Shown piece by piece: positions 1 to 6,002 of a stretch of DNA of 6,460 nucleotides. Under the pieces are notes generated by a model, which saw nothing but the letters and a program-made list of their open reading frames with translations, was not told the DNA's origin and ran no database searches. The translations under genes and the position numbers were made by a program. Position 1 is the stretch's first letter. Every line of letters starts with the position of its first letter. The stretch spans positions 1 to 6,460 of the forward strand of contig JAGHBT010000283.1 of NCBI GenBank assembly GCA_021160845.1. The letters run 5' to 3'. The stretch is from a bacterium (GTDB taxonomy: Bacteria; Krumholzibacteriota; Krumholzibacteriia; Krumholzibacteriales; WJIX01).

Positions 1-972
1 ACCCTGATCCCTGTAATATTCAGCTATCGTTATTCCGGTGTAGATTGAAGCCTCCCGGGCAGCCACAGGCATATTTGAAGTATTCGCTATCAGTATCGTT
101 CTCTCCATAATAGGCCGCTTGGTCCTCGGGTCAATCAGCTTGGGAAATTCCTGAAGGACATCAGTCATCTCGTTGCCGCGTTCTCCACACCCAATATATA
201 CAATAATATCGGCGTCGCTCCATTTTGACAAAGCGTGCTGAATCATCGTTTTGCCCGTTCCAAACCCCCCGGGAATCACAACTGTTCCCCCCTTTGCAAC
301 CGGGAATAGAGTATCAATAACTCTTTGTCCGGTAATAAGCGGGACAGAAAGCTCCAGTTTTTTCTTCAATGGACGAGGCTGCCGTACGGGCCAGTGATGA
401 TTAAAATTAATCTCCTTTATCTCACCCTCGGGGCTCTCCACCTTAAGAACGACCTCCGTTACATTGTACTCCCCAGGTTCCGCGACCCACGCAGCCTTCC
501 CTTTAATCCCTGGGGGAACAAGAATTCTGTGTTCGATCAGCACAGTTTCCTGAATCTTCCCTATTATCTCCCCTCCACTCACTTCGGTTCCAACTTCAAT
601 TACAGGCTCAAATTTCCATTTCTTTTCATGATTGAGGGATGAAGCATGAATCCCTTTCTGAATATACTGATCAGAACTGTCCCGAATAACCTCCAGCGGC
701 CTCTGAATACCGTCATAAATTGTCCCTATCAACCCCGGTCCAAGTTCAACAGAAAGGGGGACGCCGAAACTGTAAATATCCGCGCCGGGTACAAGCCCCG
801 TCGTATCTTCATATACCTGTATTATGGCTCTTTCACCCCGCAGTTTGACAATTTCCCCAACCAGATGGTTCTCTCCAACCTCGACTAAATCCAGCATTTT
901 CGCGCTTTTTACATTTCTAGCCTGAACTACAGGACCTATAACTCTTTCCACATTCCCTATTATCTCAAGCAC
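1..972 (-). CDS. atpA: V-type ATP synthase/ATPase subunit A, catalytic (partial, C-terminal part cut off by window edge)
   Basis: Catalytic nucleotide-binding subunit of the V1 head, which alternates with subunit B in an A3B3 hexamer and makes or hydrolyses ATP. My own translation gives 324 residues of an expected ~590 before the left edge. Residues 1-70 form the beta-barrel (start LEIIGNVERVIGPVV). Residues ~110-205 are the insertion specific to A subunits, ending in NHHWPVRQPRP. The P-loop GGFGTGKT lies at 235-242 and the YIGCGERGNEMTDVL segment at 259-273, followed by NTSNMPVAAREASIY (297-311). The Walker B region is outside the window. The start is GTG at 972-970, with GAGGAA seven bases upstream; no ATG suits the conserved N-terminus. 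The gene overlaps the end of atpE by 8 bases, suggesting translational coupling. Family identity is certain; an F-type alpha or beta subunit is excluded by the insertion. Confidence 0.97.
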   Translation of the reverse strand, partial: MLEIIGNVERVIGPVVQARNVKSAKMLDLVEVGENHLVGEIVKLRGERAIIQVYEDTTGLVPGADIYSFGVPLSVELGPGLIGTIYDGIQRPLEVIRDSSDQYIQKGIHASSLNHEKKWKFEPVIEVGTEVSGGEIIGKIQETVLIEHRILVPPGIKGKAAWVAEPGEYNVTEVVLKVESPEGEIKEINFNHHWPVRQPRPLKKKLELSVPLITGQRVIDTLFPVAKGGTVVIPGGFGTGKTMIQHALSKWSDADIIVYIGCGERGNEMTDVLQEFPKLIDPRTKRPIMERTILIANTSNMPVAAREASIYTGITIAEYYRDQG

Positions 973-1615
973 TGCCGGATTCCTCGCTTCCTTCCAAACG
1001 GAAAATCTCCTCAAATATCAGATTTCTGATATCATCCCGCAATCTGTATATCCTTGCTTCGAACCTATTATCATAGACCACATTCCCCCCTGGCACGCCG
1101 ACTTTTACCCCCCCCATAGACCCTTTTTCAAGTTCCTTTATTTCAATATTTTCTACCTCACTATTGAGCTTACTGCGAATAGCTGGGATAATTTCTTTTT
1201 CGACAAGATCAAAATCCCTTCTGTCAACAAAAACAGAAAAGGATTTTCCATCTAAAGATTCTATAGCTTCAATTATCAGATTCTTTAAGATATCGGGATA
1301 GCCACTCTCGGTTCTGATATTTTTAAGAGCTGTTTTCACTTTTTCCATTACACTGTTTATAACATCTTCTCGAATTTTCAGTTTTTCTCTTTTTATCTCT
1401 ATTTGAACACCGCTGAGCTCCCTTTTCCGCTCAGCGAACCCCTTCTCCTCAGCTTTGGCAAGAATCGCTTTTACAACTTTATCCTTTTCTTCTTCCGCTT
1501 TCCTGACTATCTCCAAAGCGGTTTTTTCAGCCTTATCCAGAATGGAATTGACCTCTTTCTCGCCATCCTCCCTTATACGGTCGCATATTTCTTTGGCAGA
1601 TTCATTGTCAACCAA
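965..1615 (-). CDS. atpE: V-type ATP synthase subunit E (peripheral stalk)
   Basis: Peripheral-stalk (stator) subunit, which pairs with the H/G subunit as a long coiled coil and caps the A3B3 head. The protein has 216 residues, slightly longer than the usual ~185-200. Residues ~5-100 are highly charged and helical, rich in Glu, Lys and Arg. Residues ~105-210 form the globular head-binding domain with the family hallmark near 166-190 (GSMGGVKVGVPGGNVVYDNRFEARI) split as GGVKV, GGNVVYDN and FEARI. The start is TTG at 1615-1613, preceded by AAGGGAG with an 8-base spacer; the next in-frame ATG lies too far inside the conserved helix. It follows atpF by 34 bases and runs 8 bases into atpA. The last residues (GSEESGSA) lie in the overlap and look unconserved. 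Identity rests on the C-terminal motif, length and operon position. Confidence 0.93.
   Translation of the reverse strand: MVDNESAKEICDRIREDGEKEVNSILDKAEKTALEIVRKAEEEKDKVVKAILAKAEEKGFAERKRELSGVQIEIKREKLKIREDVINSVMEKVKTALKNIRTESGYPDILKNLIIEAIESLDGKSFSVFVDRRDFDLVEKEIIPAIRSKLNSEVENIEIKELEKGSMGGVKVGVPGGNVVYDNRFEARIYRLRDDIRNLIFEEIFRLEGSEESGSA
980..985 (-). promoter_or_regulatory. Ribosome binding site deciding the GTG start of atpA
   Basis: GAGGAA lies inside the last codons of atpE, 7 bases before GTG at 972-970. It supports the 8-base atpE/atpA overlap. Confidence 0.75.
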
Positions 1616-1623
1616 AACCTTTT

Positions 1624-1630
1624 CTCCCTT
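1624..1630 (-). promoter_or_regulatory. Ribosome binding site deciding the TTG start of atpE
   Basis: AAGGGAG on the minus strand, 8 bases before TTG at 1615-1613. An out-of-frame ATG at 1634-1632 just upstream opens a reading frame of only eight codons that stops inside the atpE start region. Confidence 0.7.
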
Positions 1631-1649
1631 TCATTTTTCAATAATAAAA

Positions 1650-1955
1650 TTACACCTTTATTCCAACAGCAGCATTCACCATCTCTCTTATAGAAGCCCT
1701 GTCTTCGAGTGTACCCTTCCGGTCAGGAATTTCCATTATCAGAGGAAAATCCCTCCCAAAGGCATATTCTTCAATTTCCTCATGGATAGAAGCGGCAATC
1801 CTTTCAGTTATTATGATTATTCCGATATCACTCGATTCAAAGGCAGTTTTCAAGGCCTCGCGGGCCTCGTCAGCTGTCTCCACGATTTCACCCTCCAACC
1901 CTACAAGCTTAAACCCCATAACCGTGTTTTCATCCGCAATCACATAAAACCGCAT
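1650..1955 (-). CDS. atpF: V-type ATP synthase subunit F (central shaft)
   Basis: Small central-stalk subunit that binds subunit D in the rotor; in related enzymes it influences rotation and hydrolysis. The 101 residues match the usual ~100. The N-terminus FYVIADENTVMGFKLVGLEG is the typical 'I-x-D-x-x-x-x-x-GF-L-x-G' Rossmann-like opening. The middle strand IGIIIITERIA (about 44-54) and the later FPLIMEIPDRKG (about 69-80) are also family hallmarks. The start is ATG at 1955-1953. Its only upstream purine run, AAAAGG, is 13 bases away, so initiation looks weaker than for neighbouring genes. It lies 64 bases after atpK, the largest gap among the ATPase genes, and 34 bases before atpE. The symbol follows V-type naming and is not the F-type b subunit. 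Confidence 0.93.
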   Translation of the reverse strand: MRFYVIADENTVMGFKLVGLEGEIVETADEAREALKTAFESSDIGIIIITERIAASIHEEIEEYAFGRDFPLIMEIPDRKGTLEDRASIREMVNAAVGIKV

Positions 1956-2019
1956 TAAAAATTACCAGCCTTTTCATCAAACAAATATAATCAATTTAAA
2001 ATCTTTTTTATGTTACCGG

Positions 2020-2427
2020 CTACAATTTAGTTAAAATCATAATGGAAATAATTAATCCGTAAATGGCAATTCCTTCCGCAAGCCCAACATATATCAGAGC
2101 TTTTGCGGCCAGTTCAGGCTTTTCTCCAATTGCTCCAAGCGCGGCTGAACCAACATAGCCAACAGCTATCCCGGCGCCAACACTTCCAACTGCCGTTGAA
2201 AATGCCGCGGCGGCGAATCCCCACATAATTATCTTTGCTCTGTTGTCACTATATTCCTCTTTCACAACAACATGCGAATCTTCTTTTGTAGATTGCCCAT
2301 AAAGCTGCACTGCCGTACTCGTAAGCGTAACAAGAAAAACCAAAGCTACCAGCATGAATACCGACCCGGCTGAAATAGTAATCCACTTCCTCATTCTCTT
2401 TCTTCGTAGTGCCTGCAACGACATCAC
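2020..2427 (-). CDS. atpK: V-type ATP synthase subunit K (proteolipid c-ring) with N-terminal hydrophobic extension
   Basis: Ring-forming membrane subunit that carries the ion. The protein has 135 residues, between the two-helix (~80-100) and four-helix (~155) versions. Residues 8-14 are basic (RRKRMRK) and ~15-40 are strongly hydrophobic, resembling a signal peptide or an extra membrane helix. A charged linker (~44-63) follows, then one c-type hairpin: helix 1 with GSVGAGIAVGYVGSAALG (~81-98), loop GEKPE (~101-105), and helix 2 with GLAEGIAIYGLIIS (~114-127). The Glu of AEG (about 117) is the expected ion carrier. Two starts are possible: GTG at 2427-2425 (6 bases after AAAGGAG) or the adjacent ATG at 2424-2422 (9 bases). 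They differ by one residue. The neighbours are atpI 18 bases upstream and atpF downstream. Identity is firm; cleavage of the extension is inferred. Confidence 0.93.
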   Translation of the reverse strand: MMSLQALRRKRMRKWITISAGSVFMLVALVFLVTLTSTAVQLYGQSTKEDSHVVVKEEYSDNRAKIIMWGFAAAAFSTAVGSVGAGIAVGYVGSAALGAIGEKPELAAKALIYVGLAEGIAIYGLIISIMILTKL

Positions 2428-2433
2428 TCGTTT

Positions 2434-2440
2434 CTCCTTT
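2434..2440 (-). promoter_or_regulatory. Ribosome binding site of atpK with tandem GTG-ATG starts
   Basis: AAAGGAG lies 6 bases before GTG (2427-2425) and 9 bases before the adjacent in-frame ATG (2424-2422). Both spacings are acceptable, so either or both codons may be used. It is one of the best sites in the cluster, which fits the need for many K copies per enzyme. Confidence 0.75.
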
Positions 2441-2445
2441 CATTT

Positions 2446-4446
2446 TTACTGATCGAGGTTATCTTCCATACCTATTGGTTTGTAGGCAACTCCGCCAGCA
2501 ACAAAAAACTTGCTGAAGAATTCGTAGTATTCCAAACGAACAGCCTGGATGGTAACCACCAACCCTTCAAGAGCAATAATTACAGCATTTCCAAAAAGCA
2601 GTATCAATGCTGAATAAATAACGCCACCGCTGCTGTCCTTCACCATACTCACAAGGCTGAATACTGCTACAAACAACCCCGCGTGAGCAAGAGAAAAAGC
2701 AGCCACACGAATAAATGAAACCGTATTTCCAAGATACCCTGTAACAATCTCCATTATCTCGATAACAGTTTCCATTATATATGTAAAGACTCCCTGTTCA
2801 AAACGCTGGTTACGTTTTGTAACAACAGCAATAATCGGCTCCCTAAGAAATATCAATGCTAAAGGAATTCCTATACCCCCGGCAAGAAGCTTAGCAGGTA
2901 CAGGCCTGCCCGCGAGGAACGCGGAAACCACCGCAATTCCACACCAGTACATTACCGCGCCGATAACACCCGCGTGATCGAAGAAAAGAGCCTTAAAATT
3001 CCTTTGGCGGATGGCATTTATACCATTAAGGATTATCCCTCCGCTTATCATAGCGATCCCAAAGTAGATGGCCACTTTAAAGAAATAGATCACATTATAC
3101 ATCGGCTTTCGCCAAAGCCCTTCAATTATCTCTTCTACTCCAAAAACACTACCAAACAAAACTCCAAAGACTATTGACGAAATCCCACAATAGAATGCCA
3201 ACCTACCAACAAGCATTGCTGAATTTTTCCCGTCACTCTTCTTCCTATTACGAAATCCTGCCAGCCACCCTATCACACAAAGCACGGCTCCATGTCCAAC
3301 ATCCCCGAACATCATACCAAACATAAGCAAAAAACTAATGGCAACAAGAAAGGTTGGATCTATTACCTTGTAATCCGGCATTCCGTAACTTGAAACAAGC
3401 ATTCCGAAGGGGCGCAAAAAGTTCGGATGTTTAAGCAAAACCGGAACCTTCACCTTTCCTTCCTTTACTCCGGCTACCTCATCAGGAGCGACTATTTCAA
3501 TAATTGCCTGACCACCGGCCGCTTTCAGGATTTCATTTTTTACTAAGTCTATTCTTAAACTCGGAATCCAGCCAGAGAAGAGATATGTCTTGTTTGTTCT
3601 TTTCATATATCCCTTCGCCTTAACAAAAAGCTCTCCAACGCGCAGCAATTGATAGTACCTTGTGATTAATGAAGCATTCTTCTGTTTAATATCATCCAGT
3701 TTTAACACGACCTGATTTATTTCCCCTTCGATCATTCCTATCTTCTCTCGTACCCCTCCCTCCATCGCCTCTTTACCTGCATTTACATCCCTGTCAGAAG
3801 GTATTTTAATCTCTTCAAAAGCCGCTTCACGAAGAATCCGTTTTAGTTTGAGTCTGTCCTTCTTCAAACCGATAAGGAGAATTACATCCTCGTTCCCCCT
3901 TCTTTCAAGGATTAAAACAACCGCGGCGAGAGGAACTGTTTTTTCATTTACATACTCCATATTGTTGTGGCGGACACGCCCGTACCGAACCACAAGGAAT
4001 CGGTACTTCTCCTCATGTGACATTATTCCCAACTCCAGGAGAGGAGCAGATTCGCTGAAAATGCCGCGAAGCTGTTTAAGGCGAACAAAAAGCTCCTTGC
4101 GGTTGTTTACAAGTTCTTCCGTCTCGGATTCAAGTAATCCAACCTTAGCGGTTATTCCTTCAAGATCATGTTCAGTAAATTTATTAATGGATTCATCGTC
4201 GGTGACTCTGGGAATTTCCTTTATCTCAAGTTCCTTCATCAATACTGAAATGCGATCTCTAAGACCTTCTATTTCTCTTCCAATTTCTTCGGCATTGCTG
4301 TCCTTCATTTTTCTTGTCCAGGGCACCTCTTCATCCAGCCGTACAAGATGCAGAATACCTAGCTGTGTAACAGCTTTTGTCACTTCATCGAGCTTGGACT
4401 CGAAAACAACAACATTTATCTGATGCATTTCTTGCGGTGTAAACAT
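2446..4446 (-). CDS. atpI: V-type ATP synthase subunit I (membrane stator, a-subunit homologue)
   Basis: Stator membrane subunit that provides the two ion half-channels next to the K ring. The 666 residues match the bacterial family (~600-670). Residues 1-~340 form the soluble arm, with long helices near 50-125 and 225-275 and a hydrophobic core strand at 172-180. Membrane segments occupy ~362-640, with hallmarks MFGMMFGDVGHG (375-386), ISSIVFGVLFGSVFG (422-436), NTVSFIRVAAFSLAHAG (574-590) and EGLVVTIQAVRLEYYEFFSKFF (627-648). Arg580 and Arg637 align by motif with the two essential arginines of yeast Vph1 (R735 and R799). The start is ATG, 5 bases after AAGGTG, which overlaps the atpC stop; the gap to atpC is 9 bases. 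No frameshift or truncation is seen. Confidence 0.97.
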   Translation of the reverse strand: MFTPQEMHQINVVVFESKLDEVTKAVTQLGILHLVRLDEEVPWTRKMKDSNAEEIGREIEGLRDRISVLMKELEIKEIPRVTDDESINKFTEHDLEGITAKVGLLESETEELVNNRKELFVRLKQLRGIFSESAPLLELGIMSHEEKYRFLVVRYGRVRHNNMEYVNEKTVPLAAVVLILERRGNEDVILLIGLKKDRLKLKRILREAAFEEIKIPSDRDVNAGKEAMEGGVREKIGMIEGEINQVVLKLDDIKQKNASLITRYYQLLRVGELFVKAKGYMKRTNKTYLFSGWIPSLRIDLVKNEILKAAGGQAIIEIVAPDEVAGVKEGKVKVPVLLKHPNFLRPFGMLVSSYGMPDYKVIDPTFLVAISFLLMFGMMFGDVGHGAVLCVIGWLAGFRNRKKSDGKNSAMLVGRLAFYCGISSIVFGVLFGSVFGVEEIIEGLWRKPMYNVIYFFKVAIYFGIAMISGGIILNGINAIRQRNFKALFFDHAGVIGAVMYWCGIAVVSAFLAGRPVPAKLLAGGIGIPLALIFLREPIIAVVTKRNQRFEQGVFTYIMETVIEIMEIVTGYLGNTVSFIRVAAFSLAHAGLFVAVFSLVSMVKDSSGGVIYSALILLFGNAVIIALEGLVVTIQAVRLEYYEFFSKFFVAGGVAYKPIGMEDNLDQ

Positions 4447-4451
4447 CCCAT

Positions 4452-4457
4452 CACCTT
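4452..4457 (-). promoter_or_regulatory. Ribosome binding site of atpI overlapping the atpC stop
   Basis: AAGGTG shares bases with the TAA stop of atpC (4458-4456) and sits 5 bases before the atpI ATG. Ribosomes ending atpC would therefore finish on the atpI site, a layout that favours coupled translation of C and I. Confidence 0.65.
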
Positions 4458-5538
4458 AAAATAAAACCCTTAACTGTTTTTCAATATCTTCCCTATTCAT
4501 CCCCAGAACCTTACCATTCAATATAGTGATAAGATTGCGTACTTCAGCGCGTTTAAGTATCAGATAAGCCAGAGTCGTCCCGATTGTAAAGGGAAATCCT
4601 CCAAGCGCTTTCCTCGCTTCACTGACAAGATAATTCCAAAGAATTATTTCGAGAATATACAGCTTCCCACCCTGCGTGTTCCCTGGAAAGAACCCGGAGA
4701 GTTTTCCAAGAAACTGGTCAAGGGCGACAGACAGCGAATCTTCTATCGACTCGGATTGAAATACCTTGATTAATTTCGAACGATTAAGTGAATGGCCCCC
4801 CGGAATATTATAATCAAGCAGGTCAGCAACCGGAATATCGTAATAGAATTTCAGGCGCATCAACCAACCTATATTCTTTTGGTCTATCTCAATACCGATC
4901 AGCCGGTTAGCTATCTGCTTATCACGTCTGTCCAGTTTCTCCACTTTATCTTTCAATCTATTGTAGTAATCAATTTCCAGAGAGGTCTCTATGGAAAAAA
5001 GCGCTTTTTTCTCTTTATAATCATCAAGAGCCGCTAAAGCCGGTGTAATATACGGAGTTCCCGCAAGAAGCGACAGTGCGTCCTCCATCGTGGGAGCCTC
5101 TTTCAGCTCCCGGTACGGGATTGAATTTGGAAGTTTTACATCTGTTATATATTCAAGATTATCATCACAATCGGTCCCGTTACGAATTCTAAGAACAGTT
5201 TTTATATTCTCAATTTCGTATTTTTCCAGGAAATGAGAAACAAGCTCCCTAACTTCACCCTTTAGATCTTTAAGAAGTTCACTATGCCATACTATTTCCT
5301 TCTCCAACAATAGTTTTTCGGCAATCCTCGGATCAATTGCTATCTCGGGACGGGAAAAAACACCTTCATAGACAGTGCCCGATAACGCGCTATAAAATTC
5401 CCCTATTTCTCGTGTTTCGGCAAGACGCCCAATAAGCTTGTCGGGTAAAAGACTGCTAAGCCTTGCCCTTACCTTCGCGTTCACAAGAGAATATCTACTA
5501 ATTGGTTTAAAAACCATCTTAAAAGAATATTTCCCCAC
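4456..5538 (-). CDS. atpC: V-type ATP synthase subunit C (AC39/d-type rotor adaptor)
   Basis: Funnel-shaped central subunit that sits on the K ring and receives the D-F shaft (homologue of eukaryotic subunit d). The 360 residues fit the family (~320-370). The N-terminal 'Y-x-x-VNAKVRARLSSLL' near residues 16-31 is the usual opening. The body is helical, with EKYEIENIKTVLRIR (about 104-118) resembling the repeated membrane-facing helices of this family and a hydrophobic end segment LAYLILKRAEVRNLITILNG (324-343). The start is uncertain. GTG at 5538 has only AGG at 11 bases, and ATG at 5517 would remove seven residues but has no well-spaced site. An in-frame TAG at 5553-5551 sets the upper limit. 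It begins 27 bases after the H/G gene and ends 9 bases before atpI. The symbol is V-type naming, not the F-type epsilon subunit. Confidence 0.92.
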   Translation of the reverse strand: MGKYSFKMVFKPISRYSLVNAKVRARLSSLLPDKLIGRLAETREIGEFYSALSGTVYEGVFSRPEIAIDPRIAEKLLLEKEIVWHSELLKDLKGEVRELVSHFLEKYEIENIKTVLRIRNGTDCDDNLEYITDVKLPNSIPYRELKEAPTMEDALSLLAGTPYITPALAALDDYKEKKALFSIETSLEIDYYNRLKDKVEKLDRRDKQIANRLIGIEIDQKNIGWLMRLKFYYDIPVADLLDYNIPGGHSLNRSKLIKVFQSESIEDSLSVALDQFLGKLSGFFPGNTQGGKLYILEIILWNYLVSEARKALGGFPFTIGTTLAYLILKRAEVRNLITILNGKVLGMNREDIEKQLRVLF

Positions 5539-5565
5539 ACCAGTGAAAACCTAAAGAAAGAATCG

Positions 5566-5883
5566 TTAGATCTTTCCGCTTGTCACCATTTTTACTATAT
5601 GCGCTGTTGTCTTTTCGATTTCCTTAGCTTTACTCAAGATAAGATCAGAACTGTTATTCTTAACCCCTTCAACCTGTCTCGATCTTTCCTCGCTTGCCTC
5701 TTGTTTCAGTTTTTCAATAATCTTCTGCGATCTGGCGACAGCGTCCCGTTTAGCTTCTTCTACTATATCCCGACTCTTCTTCTCCGCTTCCCTGACAATC
5801 TGTTGAGAACGTTCATGAGCTTCATCCACATCTTTACTCAGTTCACGCTCGGTTTCCATTATCCTTTTTACAATCTCTTTCAA
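5566..5883 (-). CDS. atpH: V-type ATP synthase subunit H/G (coiled-coil peripheral stalk)
   Basis: First gene of the ATPase cluster; it probably forms the peripheral stalk together with subunit E. The 105 residues match the archaeal AhaH and bacterial G-like proteins. Nearly the whole protein is predicted coiled coil: charged repeats such as AHERSQQIVREAEKKSRDIV and IIEKLKQEASEERSRQ, with Ala/Ile/Val at repeating positions and no membrane segment or cysteine. The start is TTG at 5883-5881, preceded by AGAGGT with an 8-base spacer. The next in-frame ATG (codon 9) has its purine run only 3 bases away, so it is less likely. The gene lies about 48 bases downstream of the predicted transcription start. 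Coiled-coil sequence alone would be weak evidence; first position in a complete V-type operon makes the call. Confidence 0.85.
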   Translation of the reverse strand: MKEIVKRIMETERELSKDVDEAHERSQQIVREAEKKSRDIVEEAKRDAVARSQKIIEKLKQEASEERSRQVEGVKNNSSDLILSKAKEIEKTTAHIVKMVTSGKI

Positions 5884-5891
5884 GATAAACT

Positions 5892-5897
5892 ACCTCT
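5892..5897 (-). promoter_or_regulatory. Ribosome binding site deciding the TTG start of the H/G gene
   Basis: AGAGGT on the minus strand, 8 bases before TTG at 5883-5881. It supports this TTG over the ATG eight codons later, which has no properly spaced site. Confidence 0.7.
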
Positions 5898-5906
5898 TGG
5901 AGACTA

Positions 5907-5921
5907 TTGATAAAAGATCAA
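5907..5921 (-). promoter_or_regulatory. Small inverted repeat in the ATPase leader
   Basis: TTGAT and ATCAA flank a 5-base loop (CTTTT) in the predicted 5' leader, giving a perfect but AT-rich 5-base-pair stem. It ends about 10 bases before the Shine-Dalgarno site at 5897-5892. As RNA it would be only marginally stable, and no T-run follows, so it is not a terminator. It could be chance, a weak leader hairpin, or a small operator half-site pair. Confidence 0.25.
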
Positions 5922-5937
5922 CTAATTTAATGCGTGG

Positions 5938-5967
5938 ATTATAAAACATATCGCAAGTTGGTGTCAA
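5938..5967 (-). promoter_or_regulatory. Sigma70-type promoter of the ATPase operon
   Basis: On the minus strand, TTGACA (5967-5962) and TATAAT (5943-5938) are both perfect matches to the housekeeping consensus, separated by 18 bases (optimum 17). Transcription would start near 5931, leaving a leader of about 48 bases before the TTG start of the H/G gene. It lies in the gap between the thioredoxin and the ATPase genes, so the ATPase genes can be expressed independently of the thioredoxin. No clear operator is seen; a 4-base inverted repeat over the -35 is too short to claim. Confidence 0.85.
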
Positions 5968-6002
5968 CCCACTAATCTGCTAATAGAGAAATGCCCTACT
6001 TA

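Noticed and set aside
325..888. Two open frames on the plus strand (325-642 and 646-888)
   Set aside because: They lie fully antisense to the well-conserved subunit A gene, and their predicted proteins show no domain or sensible composition.
1403..1958. Overlapping plus-strand open frames opposite atpE and atpF
   Set aside because: They are antisense to two recognisable subunits; their Phe/Ser/Leu-rich composition is what the reverse of Glu/Lys-rich coiled-coil genes produces.
2249..2443. A 64-residue minus-strand frame overlapping the start of atpK
   Set aside because: It is the shifted frame of atpK; the conserved proteolipid hairpin lies in the other frame and shares the same ribosome site.
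3848..4423. A 191-residue plus-strand open frame
   Set aside because: It is antisense to the soluble arm of subunit I; a Ser/Arg/Thr-rich protein without motifs is a shadow of that gene.
5599..5910. Plus-strand frame opposite the H/G gene
   Set aside because: It is antisense to a coiled-coil gene and low in complexity; it also covers the leader and ribosome site of the operon.
5957..5968. Inverted repeat GTTG/CAAC over the -35 box as an operator
   Set aside because: With four-base arms and a four-base gap, it is too short to tell from chance and partly forced by the TTGACA box.
5968..6002. Terminator after the thioredoxin gene
   Set aside because: No GC-rich stem followed by a T-run was found; only short AT-rich direct repeats (ATTAG twice) are present.
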